From Haplosporangium gracile (Eukaryota; Mortierellomycota; Mortierellomycetes; Mortierellales; Mortierellaceae), in contig JAAAUF010000090.1 of NCBI GenBank assembly GCA_015499985.1, positions 9,544 to 26,476 on the forward strand: a DNA stretch of 16,933 nucleotides, read 5' to 3'. Each line of letters starts with the position of its first letter. Positions within the stretch are counted from its first letter, which is position 1. Shown here in pieces: positions 1 through 10,243 of this stretch. The notes under the pieces were generated by a model. It worked only from the letters and a program-made list of their open reading frames with translations, ran no database searches and was not told the origin of the DNA. Position numbers and translations under genes: made by a program.

Positions 1-38
1 AAAAATCTTTCTTTCTTGCTCTCTTTGTGCTGTCGATT

Positions 39-44
39 TTTATT
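39..44 (-). terminator. Poly(A) signal AATAAA for the Kelch-BTB gene
   Basis: The minus strand reads AATAAA here, about 37 nt after the stop codon of the Kelch-BTB gene. This is a usual distance for a polyadenylation signal. The sequence is short and AT-rich, so a chance match is possible. Confidence 0.45.
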
Positions 45-80
45 CATTTGTTGGCTGGCACAAATAAAGAGCATAAATAG

Positions 81-2183
81 CTACACTGCAATATTGATGA
101 CGGCACCTTCAGGTGTAGAATCCCAAAAGTCAAAGAGCGCCTCCTTGGGTAAGGACCGGAAACCGATGGTCTTGCTAACTGGGCCATAGTTACGGAACAT
201 AAACTTGAGTGCTCTTTGTCGCAGTCCAACCTGGCCACTGAGGCCTGCTCTGTGATAAATCCTAGAAACCGTCTCGATGTCGATCTGCTGGTGGAGCGCC
301 GCGCTGCAGAGGTGGACCAGACGCCTCATCACATACATGCTTCCCATGACCAACAGGTCCGCAATCGTATCCGTTGACATGTCCTTAATCGAATCCGTGT
401 ACAGGTACTCGATAAAGCCCCTCACAGTCTCGTACGGCTCAGGAAGGGTCAATGTGCTGGTCTGGGCCTCAAGCATCCCCGACTGAACCATGCTCGCAAA
501 GTGAGGCCACCGCGCCATCAGGATCAGCTTGTGGCACATGATAGGTTCCTGCTGTGGACTATTGGCCCGAGTCGGCGAGGGTGTCTGCCGTTGAGACCGA
601 ATCCGCTGGACCATAATCGGCTGGGCGTCAATCATCATGTCGTTGTCGCCACTGGCGTCCGAGTGAGAATAGTAGTCTGTCGAAGGGTCAACCACCTGAA
701 GAGCTGCATTTGCCTGCGCATCGGTTCCCGTGCAGATGATACGAAAGTCAGCTAGCGCCATTTGGTCCTGCAAAAGTCGACCAAGTTCCTGTCCTATTGC
801 GACGTGAGGCTCCTGGAATGACCCATACTCTCGCATATCGATCGTCAAAACCTGCTTGAAGTACTCATCCGACTCGTTGATGTCACCAATCAGGTAGAAT
901 TGGTCGCCATCCCGCTCCATTGAAAAGTAGTGCCAGGTATGGTTCTCACCCAGGATCTTCCAGTCGTCGTGCTTTGTCCATTGGAAGCATTCCAGATCCA
1001 AAGTCCAAATTCCTCCTGTGAACTTTTGAAGCTCGTAGCGTAGACCTTGAGAAATCACGACCACCAAATACCGACCACAGACTTGCGAGAATTGCTGAGC
1101 GGCGACGTTTGGTGCTATTTCGTCGGAGACACTGACCCTTGTCGCCTGATTGGTTTCAAGGTCCATATAGGCAATGACCTCTGTGCGATCCATCTCCTCG
1201 TTGTATCCTCCGTATGCAAACAGCTTGTTGCGGAACTCGAAGAGCGTATGGGTGTAACGGGCAACAAAGTCGATTGGCTCATCCCACTCCCACGTCAAGA
1301 GATCGAGACAGAGGAGTTCCTGCGAGACACCTTCCTGATCAAGACATCCACCAGAAATGTACAGCCTGTCGTCCACAATCGTCGCCGAGTGCTTGACCCG
1401 TCCGATCGGGATAGCACCGGTTACTTCTGGAGTCTCCCAGGTCAATGTACGGACATTCAGAATGTGAATGTCGTTGCAGTATTGGTTCCGCTCGTCACTC
1501 CCTCCAAAGATGACAATACGATCGTCCCCCCACAGACTGGCGGAGTGGTCGTTTCGTTTTGACGGCGGCTCGCCTTTGGTGTAAATCAGCTTCTCCCACA
1601 CCATCATCTCTACATCCAGCCGATAAAGGTCGTTATTGACGGCGTCCGTGTACTGGTGAAAACCTCCAAACACATAGAGTTGCAGCCTGTCGTGGCCTTT
1701 CTCCCGCTCGCCTGCAGCAATGTCATCCTGTCGACTGTGATGGCGAACATGACCTGACCCTTGGGTCTGACTGGCACCTGTCCTAGCGCGGCTTGTTGTC
1801 GCGTCGGCGGTGGCTGTGACGGCTGCACTGTCGTAGAAGGAGCCCTGGGGCGAATGAGTGGTGGTCGAAGCAAATGCCCTGTTTCTCTTGACCAGACTAT
1901 GGCTGCTACTTGAGCGCGAAGCGGTCACAGAGGAAGGAGAAGACGAGGAGATGCAGGTGATGGATGCATTGACAATACATGTCATGCGTTCGCCCAAGGT
2001 AGGGCGAGGGAGAACAGAGCTTTCTGTACCAAGGGGTTGGGGCTGGAAGCTGTAGGGACTTGCGTTGTTTGACTGGAGAGGCTGCTGGAGGGAGCTATGG
2101 TTGGAGGGCATTGGCTGGTTGCTGCTGTAGCTATTGTTATGGATTTGACTTAGAGACTGAGCAGGTGAGGCCGTGCGGGGCAT
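81..2183 (-). CDS. Kelch-repeat / BTB domain protein, 700 aa, intronless
   Basis: The first about 165 residues are Ser/Asn/Gln/Thr-rich and look disordered. A Kelch beta-propeller region follows (about 168-440) with Gly-Gly pairs near 173, 227, 278 and 325, each followed by the spaced Asp/Leu/Trp pattern of Kelch blades. A BTB/POZ domain starts near residue 478 (ADFRIIC) and carries the typical His-Lys at about 551-552 (CHKLIL). A helical BACK-like tail runs to residue 700. A low-complexity insert of about 60 residues (about 485-546) splits the BTB domain after its first strand. Kelch followed by BTB is the order of fission yeast Ral2 and animal LZTR1, which act in Ras control, and Kelch-BTB proteins often serve as Cullin-3 adaptors; either role is inference here. 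The frame stays open upstream to about 2243 but has no ATG there. The first ATG is at 2183, and the sequence before it is a CT-rich leader, so I start at 2183. Confidence 0.88.
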   Translation of the reverse strand: MPRTASPAQSLSQIHNNSYSSNQPMPSNHSSLQQPLQSNNASPYSFQPQPLGTESSVLPRPTLGERMTCIVNASITCISSSSPSSVTASRSSSSHSLVKRNRAFASTTTHSPQGSFYDSAAVTATADATTSRARTGASQTQGSGHVRHHSRQDDIAAGEREKGHDRLQLYVFGGFHQYTDAVNNDLYRLDVEMMVWEKLIYTKGEPPSKRNDHSASLWGDDRIVIFGGSDERNQYCNDIHILNVRTLTWETPEVTGAIPIGRVKHSATIVDDRLYISGGCLDQEGVSQELLCLDLLTWEWDEPIDFVARYTHTLFEFRNKLFAYGGYNEEMDRTEVIAYMDLETNQATRVSVSDEIAPNVAAQQFSQVCGRYLVVVISQGLRYELQKFTGGIWTLDLECFQWTKHDDWKILGENHTWHYFSMERDGDQFYLIGDINESDEYFKQVLTIDMREYGSFQEPHVAIGQELGRLLQDQMALADFRIICTGTDAQANAALQVVDPSTDYYSHSDASGDNDMMIDAQPIMVQRIRSQRQTPSPTRANSPQQEPIMCHKLILMARWPHFASMVQSGMLEAQTSTLTLPEPYETVRGFIEYLYTDSIKDMSTDTIADLLVMGSMYVMRRLVHLCSAALHQQIDIETVSRIYHRAGLSGQVGLRQRALKFMFRNYGPVSKTIGFRSLPKEALFDFWDSTPEGAVINIAV

Positions 2184-2526
2184 GGAGGGTGCAATGAGGT
2201 GTGTGAGAGAGAAGTGTGTGAAAGAGAAGAGAAGAGGAGCCAATGGAAATCAAAGGAAAAAACAGAGGGAGAGGAGTAGAAGGAAGAAAGAAGAGGGAGA
2301 AGAAGAGAAGAAAGAAGAAGCGTGTGCAAGTCAGAGGAGTGCTGGCGGGAGAGGTGGAGTCAAGCGTCAAAGGAAAGGAACCCAGCAGACGTTCCTTTGT
2401 GCACCACCCCAACATGGGTAAGCACAGCATCTGCGATAAAAAACGCTTCCTGATCACGATTCGCAAGAAATGGGCGGCAAAAATTAGATAAAAAGTGTAT
2501 TGGAAATGATATGTAACAAAAGTTGT
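2184..2526 (-). promoter_or_regulatory. Intergenic stretch: PIS1 3' UTR and Kelch-BTB promoter/leader
   Basis: This 343-nt gap lies between two minus-strand genes. Positions about 2205-2330 are almost pure purine on the plus strand, which gives the Kelch-BTB leader a long CT-rich tract on the sense strand, a common feature near fungal transcription starts. No clear TATA box and no canonical AATAAA for PIS1 were found. Open frames crossing this tract are low-complexity Lys/Arg/Glu strings and are not genes. Confidence 0.5.
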
Positions 2527-4159
2527 CTAGTTCTTCTTAGCTGCCTTCCTCTCCTCGAGGTCGATCTCCGCAAGACTCTTGCTTGCGTTGGCGAACTGGA
2601 TGCAGTTGATGATCTGCTTTCCAGCGCAGACAGGTCCAGTCAAGATAGCAAGCGAGTACAGAACAACCTTGCCAAAGGTCGACGACTGAAAATTGAAGCT
2701 CAACAGGTACAGGATAACAAAGAAGAGCTCGTTTGCAAAGCAGAACGCAAACAAGACATGCTAAGAGATTTTTTTTCAGCATGAATAGGGGAAAAAAGAG
2801 AAAATGTCAATCGTCCGTCTGATGTTCCATGGAAAATAAAAAAAGAGTCCGATATCCATCAATCCATTGTCTACGTATAAAAATCTGGCGATTCGATCGT
2901 CGATCGCTTACGTTGTTGCTGTAGTAGGCGCGAAGGATGAAGTTGCTCGACTCTGAAATCTTCTTATGACTAGTTGCTCCTGAAGTCAATGAGCTATTTG
3001 TACGGTGAGAAAGAGGTAAATATGGTGTTAATAGGGTTCGACTGAGAAGAGGGGAAAAGAAAGGAACAAGTCCAAATGCCTTTGTTTGAGAGCATTGACA
3101 AGTCGGGCTTGAAATGAATAGGAAGTACAGGATTTCATGTGAACAAAGTGCGGATGAAAGGGAGAACAGAATTCCGTCGGCTGGATATGGGCAAGTACGT
3201 TACCTGTACATATGCATGTAATGACTGCTGACATCCAAGGCGATCAAGAACTGGAAGACGAGGGCATAGGCTGGGTAAGCAGCGGCAAGGTAGCAGAGTA
3301 GGCAGGCAGTAGTGCACCTACAAAATGAACAAAAAAATGTGTGTGTATGTCCATCAACAAAGTTAGTCAGTCAGTTCATTTAATTTTAGTGTAGGAGTTT
3401 GGACAGCCCGATCAAGTGGGGAAGGGGGAACAATAAACCTGTGTAGCACACGACACCAACAAGGCAATTAAACCACCATGGACACCCGGTATCGACCTGT
3501 ATGCCTACCTGTCAGTAACCATATCCAGAACTGCTCCAAATTTGCTGCCTAAAGTGAAAAGGTAAAAAGGCACGCCCGCACACAAACACAAACACAGACA
3601 AGATGTGCACAGTGCATAGTGCAAGTCGTCGTCCGTTAGAAAAAAAAAACACACTTTTCCCTGTCTGTATGAATCGGGTATATTACTATCCATGTGAAGG
3701 CGACAGACGAGCGCCTCTCCTTACATTGGTCATAATAACGGGCAGCTTGTCCATCAACGGCGTCCAAAAGACACGAAAGAGAGTACATGACCATGCATGT
3801 CTTTGGATGATAGGGCATGTAGTATAAAGCGCCGGCAGCAAGGAGAATACGGCTGTATCCTGTAATGATATGAATTGTGGTTGTCAAGGTTAGAAAAAAA
3901 GAAGTTCAAACTTGCGGTCAGTTTCATGAGTGTCATGGCAATAAAACTGGGAACGATCCTTTTCCATCCTCTGCTCATCTGGCCAGTTCGAGATCCAAGG
4001 TATGTTGAGTTGCTGGGAAGTGTCGACAGTTTAGGCTGCTTTTTTTCTTTCTTTCTTTAGCGTACCAATCAGGTTGGGGATGAAAAGGAAGACGTTCTCA
4101 TCTGCGAGTCCCTGCTTGGATGCCATAGTGGCTGGTGCTTTGGTGTTCTTGGCGGGCAT
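2527..4159 (-). CDS. PIS1: CDP-diacylglycerol--inositol 3-phosphatidyltransferase (phosphatidylinositol synthase), 232 aa, six exons
   Basis: This enzyme joins CDP-diacylglycerol and myo-inositol to make phosphatidylinositol and CMP (EC 2.7.8.11); it is an integral ER membrane protein. Exons read from the minus strand: 4159-4066, 3859-3725, 3548-3509, 3317-3204, 2993-2912, 2760-2527. All five introns (151-210 nt) are GT-AG and the phases match. The spliced protein carries the CDP-alcohol phosphatidyltransferase signature exactly: D67-G68, A71-R72, G81, D85 and D89, with D64 as the further metal-binding Asp. The N-terminal ENVFLFIPNLIGYSR, the hydrophobic segments and the Lys-rich end (KAAKKN) fit the family, as does the length (usually 210-230 aa). 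The start ATG has A at -3; Met12 is a weaker alternative start. Intron 2 interrupts the catalytic motif and exon 3 is only 40 nt long. The gene diverges from TRAPPC11. Confidence 0.96.
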
Positions 4160-4468
4160 GGTGTTGGAGGAGAAAGGATGGCAAAGAAAAAAGAGAAGAG
4201 AGGGGAAGGTGGCAAGGGCACCTTAGTCAGTTTTTGTCTTTTTTCTGGGTACGAGTCACGTGATATGCTAAGGTACACTTTTCTTTCCACCTCTGAAAGC
4301 AGAAGGACACTTCGACAACTCCCATCCCACCCGTCCCCTCTCGACGACGGACGACAACCGAACGGACCACAAACACCATCTGTTTATCCATCTCCTTCAA
4401 GCAACAGTCTTTACTGTACAAATCTTACGCCACTTCATTCCCTGATACGCCACACCGCAAACGCCATC
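4160..4468. promoter_or_regulatory. Divergent promoter between PIS1 and TRAPPC11
   Basis: The two start codons are only 309 bp apart and point away from each other, so both promoters and 5' leaders must lie here. On the PIS1 side the sense strand is CT-rich just before the ATG (complement of about 4165-4210). On the TRAPPC11 side it is C-rich (about 4310-4400). The most distinct element is an E-box palindrome near 4259. No strong TATA box was seen for either gene. Confidence 0.6.
4256..4263. promoter_or_regulatory. Palindromic E-box TCACGTGA
   Basis: The 8-bp perfect palindrome TCACGTGA holds the core CACGTG; with its flank it reads GTCACGTGAT, fitting the bHLH consensus RTCACRTG known for yeast Cbf1. 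In yeast, other bHLH factors (Ino2/Ino4) act on phospholipid genes through related E-boxes. It lies 97 bp from the PIS1 ATG and 206 bp from the TRAPPC11 ATG and could act on either gene. Which factor binds is inference. Confidence 0.45.
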
Positions 4469-7400
4469 ATGGACGTGTACCCGCCCGAGTTTGCAATTCA
4501 TCTCCAGCCGACATTGGTCGTCTCGGGCCTGACCACTGCCGAAGACGCGTCTCAACAGGAGGATGCGAGCCCACCACATGTCAACAACGACAACCCACCT
4601 CCCCCACCGCCGAGGCTGGGTACTCAAGTTAACAAGACAGGATTGGCTGCCCAAAAGGCCACCTTGCTTCAGGCGATGCTTTCTCGCAACAACGTCTCCT
4701 ACTGGGATAATACCAAGGGACTTGCAGGGTCGCTGTTTTACGTGATCCCAGAACAGGCAGCTTACAACCTCCCTCCTACACGACGATTCTTGCAGCAGAC
4801 AAATCAATTGCACCTCGCTCAACAATCCCTCTCGCCTACTTCACCTTCTTCACCACTCTATCCAGATGGACTTATCACACCTCTGTGGGTTCGGCGGCAC
4901 CGTGAACAGATTCCATCTGTGTTTATTGCAGTCGTAGGACTTTGGGACAGAGAGTCAATTGTTGGCAACGCTGACAATGGCCAACGCGGATTCTCTGATA
5001 AAGGACCATTGGGTGTTGTTGACCCCATGGAGCGTGATCATGACACCGCATTGGCGCAAGATCTTCTGGAGCGCCGGTGAGTACCTTAGTGTCGCAAGGA
5101 GCATTTGCAGTGTATGCACAACAATATTCGACCATCAAGCTAATACCATGGCGTCGTCAAAATAGGAAAGCTTCGCAGGAACGAGGAGTCAAGTTTGCTG
5201 CTGTTGTAATGCTTCAGCGGTCACATATGGGTAAAGCTTTGCGGAAAAAGATACTGTTTTAAAAAGAGTAAAACTACCAAGTATACAACCATCAAATGCT
5301 AACCAACCTTCCTGCACTTGGACAATAGAGGATCCTTCTATCGAGGACCGACTGAATTTCGTGCGCAAGTCGGCAGGATTGGACATCAAAAACTCGTTCT
5401 ATGTGCTCCCACCCAGCAATAGTCAGGAGATCTCGGACTTTGCACTCAAGTAAAGCTTCGTTAACACTCGACTGCGCAGGGCATTTGGAGTTGTAAATGC
5501 ACAATTCTAACCTCCCTTTTCCCTCTCGATTGCGTTTTTGGTAGTCTTCAGCGATCGCAGTACGAGGGCTCGATGAATTACTACAAGGAACAAGTCAAGC
5601 GACACAAGAAAAAGCGATCCAATCTTCCTTCAACGACAGCCAGTGTGCGGCCAGGACAACAATTAAACAGTGGAGGATCGCTGCAAGCTCAACAACAAAC
5701 TCTCTCTGTCCAAGGATGGATGTTTCGTTATGACTTCAAGATGGGCATGTTTTCTGAGTGTAAACAAGATATCGACAATGCGGTAAAGTTTTACGAATCA
5801 GCATATGGTCTTCTCATCGACATGTTCGCCGTGACCTCGACAATTACTCCAGGAACTCCAGGATTGCAGGCACGAACAAGGCGATGGGCAGAAGCCAAAG
5901 TACTGGCTGATTGTCTTTGTCTGAAGGTAAACGACACGATGCAGCTTATCGCATGTCTTTAGAAAAAAGCTATGCTTATACGCAAGCACTCACTACCTCC
6001 ATGTTCCTTACTCGTTCTTTAGATCTGCAAATTCCATCTCTACTTGGATGCACCTTCCACTGCTCTTTTCAACTTTCGCCGCCACTTGATCGTGTTTAAG
6101 GCCTTCTCGGAAAGCTGGAGGATGGGCGACGATTCCTTTGAGTACTGGGCCTGGCTCGGCAAACAGTATAGAGTATTCGGCGACTTGCTAGATATTGGGA
6201 CCAAAGCAGGATTTAAGCTTCCTGTTCCTTCGCCTGGCAGTGTCGTTTATGGGTCGTTTGCAGGAATGACAGAAGGATCAAAGGATCTCAATAAGTTCTC
6301 TGGCATTGGAGTAGGAAATGGCGCTGCTGGATACGGAATTGGTCCTTCAGGTGACGCTCACGTGTATAATGGGAGTGTCGGTGGAGGACGCGGAGGTGGA
6401 ACGCACGGCCCTGGCGCGGGCGTCAACCCAATGCTGGTTCTCCAGCATGCCGGATACTTCTATCACCAATCTGCAAACTGTAGCGTGCAGAGGCGACTGC
6501 GATTTGAGACGGCTGAGGAGGTAAACATGCTTCGGATGGCGCCATCACTCTACATACACAAATTCAAGCATTCTGAATAATGATACTAACTAGTATGTGT
6601 GGCTCCAAATAGGCATACCCTGATAGCACGGTTGCGCCTGTTCCTACTAGTACAAGACCCTATCCTCCTACGCTTCAGTCGATGAACGCCGAGAGAACCA
6701 TTGACCACCTTTTACTCACGATCGAGCTATTGACAAAGAGCTACGAGCAGTTCAAAAGGCACAAGGCTAGTCGAATGACCCTGTTCTTGGCCTCGGAGAT
6801 CGCAGGAACCTATTACACAGCAGGGAAATTCGAAATGGCGCTCAAGTAAGAGAGCGGTCTTTGCTGATTGGACGTTTGGTTCAAGGATCTGCAAAGACTA
6901 TTCACTGACTTAAGCTCTCGAACTATCTCTCACAACCTGCTAGATTTTTTGAGAGGATCGGCAAGACCTATCGCAAGGAGGGCTGGAACCTGATTTTGAC
7001 CTCAATCTTGAAATGGTCCATCCAATGCGCGAAGGAGTTGGGATACTGGGAGAATGTAATTGAATATATGATCGAGATGATGAGCCCAGGTAAGTCAACA
7101 GCTTCAGTGTATATCTCACGAAAGTTCATTCTAGAGAGAGGGGTCCCGATTTATTTACAAAGTGCTCTTTTCTGTATTGAACCATTTAGACATGCCTGCA
7201 ACTGAAGCCAAGAGATTGAGTGTTTTCGATGAGCTTGTCAACATACTTCACACCAAGACCCATCCTGCTAATACCTCCGTTCACAAGCCCCTTGTCCTGC
7301 CAATGCCTCAAATCAACTCTTTTGGTACGCTTAAAACGCCGCGTCTCACAGACTTTAGTCGAGGTCGGATTGTGTATCAAAACCTAATATCTCTTTCAAC

Positions 7401-9962
7401 CTTCCTCCGTTAGTTTCCTGTGCTGTTCAGTTCCAATCCAAGCAGGCATTTGTTGCATCGGCGAGCAAGTTTCAGCTTCAGTTGGTAACGCAAGGAGGCC
7501 AAGGCGCGCTGCCAAAGCCCTTCCGTTTATCATACGTTCTTATGGAGTTTTCAGACCCTACGCTGAATCATCGATTTGAGGATCCGAGACCAGTTGACCA
7601 GACTGACGTTCAGGACTCCTTGGAAAGACTATCGATGAAGGATCGCACGGGGAGAAATGTAGAGTGGGTCGATTGTGGCCGCTGTACTTTTGACATTCAA
7701 GGCAAGACATGGAAAGCCAACGTCGGTTTGGATATTAATCCTCACTCTACAATGGTCATTGAAGGCGCTATCGTGCCAGAGAAGGAGCAAACTATCAAGG
7801 TATGTAAAGAAAAAGTTTTCAGGTTGCGTTTGCGCTGCTCATAAGCATTAGGTATTGACGATCCTCTTTTTTCTTGTTGGCACAGGTTGTCAAAATCACC
7901 TTGGGAGTTGCTACAGAGCAATGGAACGTTGCCCTCGAGTACCCAACGACAGACGTTACACAAGAGGGCGATCAACCTAGCTCTCAGTACAACTATATGC
8001 CACTCCAGGGAAACCTCTCAAGGAGACAGTGGCTGGAGGTGTCTCGGTCGTCGGAAGATGCAAGCTCATCCACGCAGCTGAAGTTCAAGCAGCTTGACAA
8101 GGGGACCAAACGTGCTCCATCACTTCGGTAAGTCAAAACAGACAATTTTCAGAATCGCTTCCAGTGCTGTCCTGTTCATAAGACCAACAATTTACCAACG
8201 TCGTTTACAGTGTGGTGCCTAGGGAGTCCAAGGTTGAGATCCAAACACTGTTCAAGTCACCAGCTTATCTCGACGAGTTCTTCCCTGTGGTCATCAAAGT
8301 GCGAAATGGAGAAACATTCCCTGTGGCCATGGATATGGATGTAGAACTGCAACCTATCGACCCAAGCATAGAGTCGCTTGACAGCGTTGTGCTAGATCCT
8401 CATGCTGCTCTCAAGTCCCTCTCTGCTGGGTCATTCCAAGCAACTCAGACACTCCATGGAATTCGTTTATCGAAGGCTGGTGGCTCCCCCAGTTCTACCA
8501 GCAATGCACAGGAACTCGCTGTAGGTGAGTGGGCAGAGCAGACTATCTTTGTGAAGGCGCTTGAGATCCCAACTCCTAGAACTATTGTCTGCAAAGTTCG
8601 GTACGAGGTTTCGTTGGAGAATGAGCAGAAGAAGTCGTCGACAGAGAAGCAGCACGCCTTCCGGGTGCAGTTCATCCCGCCTTTCGATGCCGCCGTCGAT
8701 TATACCCCACAGCTGACCCATGTCTCTGAGACCAAACTAACGCAGGAGAGTGAGCCCGCCCTTGTTCCGATTTTGCAGTCGAATGTGGTGGACGAAAAGT
8801 ATGGCGCGGTGACGGTGCCTGCTCTGACCCACACGGAGGTATACTTGATGTCAACTCGGGTGAACAACGAGGGACCCTGGCCGGTTCAGGTCAAGGAGGT
8901 TAAGCTTATCATTGGCTCGGATTCGAACACCTTGTCAGAGCTTGGTACAGGAGGCCGCGATGGTGCTGCAGGAGGCATAGGAGGACTCTCTCGAAGCCAC
9001 AGTATCAGTCGAATGCGTGACCGAAAGAAGAGTTTGCAGGAAGTCGGCATTCGTATCGAGCTACTCGAGGATAGCAGCGTTGGTCTAGATGGCAGCCGTT
9101 CCGGAGATGAAGAAGAGAGCGAGTCCAATCTCCGGCCCTGGCCGGCTAGCAATCTGCAGACCTTCAATCATTTGGTTAGGGTGACTGCGGCCGATCTGGA
9201 TATGGCGCCTGACCAGATTGAGGTTGGTTATTTGCGTATCCAATGGAAGAGGTGAGTTAATATACTCGGGTAGACTTCTAAGTTTGTGTGTATTAGACTA
9301 CACCCAGTTGTTCTAACTTTTCTGTAAACAATCTCCCCGACAGATTTGAGGATGATGGAAAGGCCACCACGCCGTTTGTGGTGACCAACATTCCCCTGCA
9401 ACCACTAGAGCTACCCAAGGCTCAACCCTACATGACTGTTGGTAAGTATCACAATGAAGAGCCTAGAAGTCTTTCTGCTAGCGATGCTGACAATGGACGC
9501 GGGTGCTAATTTTTCAACTTGCGACATATTTCACGCTTAGATCTGCCTAAGAATGCTCTAGTCAATCGACCTTTCACCGCCAGATACGAGGTCTACAACC
9601 CGACTGGCAAGATCCAAGAACTTGCTATGACTGTTGAGCCCTCTGAGGGTATGGTCTATGCGGGTACCATGCAAACGACTCTCAAGGTTCTTCCTTTCGC
9701 CAACCATTCCATCCAGATGAACTGCTACCCTCTCCAAGCCGGACTAACCAGACTTCCGCGAGTAAAACTAGTCGTTAACAAGCGAAAGCCCAGCCGCAGA
9801 CGCGGTCAAGCATCACATCAGCAGCCACAACCAGAGAGTTACGAAGAGGTACTGGTCAAGGTCAGAGGAGCTACAAACATGGGTGGTCCTCAAAATGCAA
9901 GAACAGGAACTGGAGAGGCTGTTGTGATCTTTGTCAAGCCAGAGACTGGGTCACTGGAATAG
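4469..9962 (+). CDS. TRAPPC11: Trafficking protein particle complex subunit 11 (foie gras family), 1458 aa, 13 exons
   Basis: TRAPPC11 is a subunit of TRAPP III, an activator of Rab1/Ypt1-type GTPases in ER-Golgi traffic and autophagy. Exons: 4469-5076, 5166-5230, 5329-5449, 5545-5926, 6023-6520, 6613-6845, 6944-7089, 7190-7324, 7414-7799, 7886-8127, 8211-9251, 9344-9441, 9541-9962. All 12 introns are GT-AG, 83-100 nt, and the frame is kept throughout. The start (DVYPPEF...) matches the family N-terminus. The foie-gras region spans about 320-725, with family-like stretches such as FSECKQDIDNAVKFYESAY, KQYRVFGDL and KEGWNLILTSIL. The C-terminal gryzun-like region is about 1325-1420 (MTVEPSEGMVYAG, YPLQAGLTRLP). 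The protein is longer than the human one (1133 aa), partly through a Gly-rich insert (about 470-527) and a Ser/Gly/acidic insert (about 1177-1255). ATG 4469 has A at -3 and G at +4. Confidence 0.95.
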
Positions 9963-10144
9963 TCCGTATGCCTTGTGATTTCTGCGATAAAGCACTTTTT
10001 TTTTTTGTTTTCTGCCTTCTACTTTGTTCTGGCGAATTCGAAAGACGTAATGGAGTATGTTGTTTGGCCTAAAACTTTTTTTTTTGTTGATCTCGTCTGA
10101 AGATGTGTGTAAGCCTTGTTGCCATGCGCACCGACCACAAAAAA

Positions 10145-10152
10145 TGACGTGA
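10145..10152 (+). promoter_or_regulatory. CRE-like site TGACGTGA
   Basis: TGACGTGA differs by one base from the palindromic ATF/CREB site TGACGTCA. It lies about 85 bp upstream of the TATA-like box of the 157-aa gene, and an AGGGG core follows directly. Such sites in fungi often respond to stress-activated bZIP factors; that role is inferred. Confidence 0.35.
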
Positions 10153-10236
10153 CAGGGGCAAATGGCGTCGCTGACATCACTCCATTTTGCTACGGCCACA
10201 AGGCAAGTCAAGGAACTGTGCTTCACTGAGAAGGAC

Positions 10237-10243
10237 ATAAATA
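10237..10243 (+). promoter_or_regulatory. TATA-like box of the 157-aa gene
   Basis: ATAAATA is followed about 15 bp later by a CT-rich stretch suited to a transcription start. The distance to the ATG (about 310 bp) would give a 5' UTR of roughly 150 nt once the likely leader intron is removed. Confidence 0.4.

Noticed and set aside
2184..2243. 20-residue upstream extension of the Kelch-BTB protein
   Set aside because: The frame is open but the only start-like codon is TTG at 2243, which is not a normal eukaryotic start; the stretch is a CT-rich leader. The first ATG is at 2183.
2243..2491. Lys/Arg/Glu-rich plus-strand frames between the Kelch-BTB gene and PIS1
   Set aside because: They are translations of a polypurine tract that is better explained as the CT-rich leader of the minus-strand gene.
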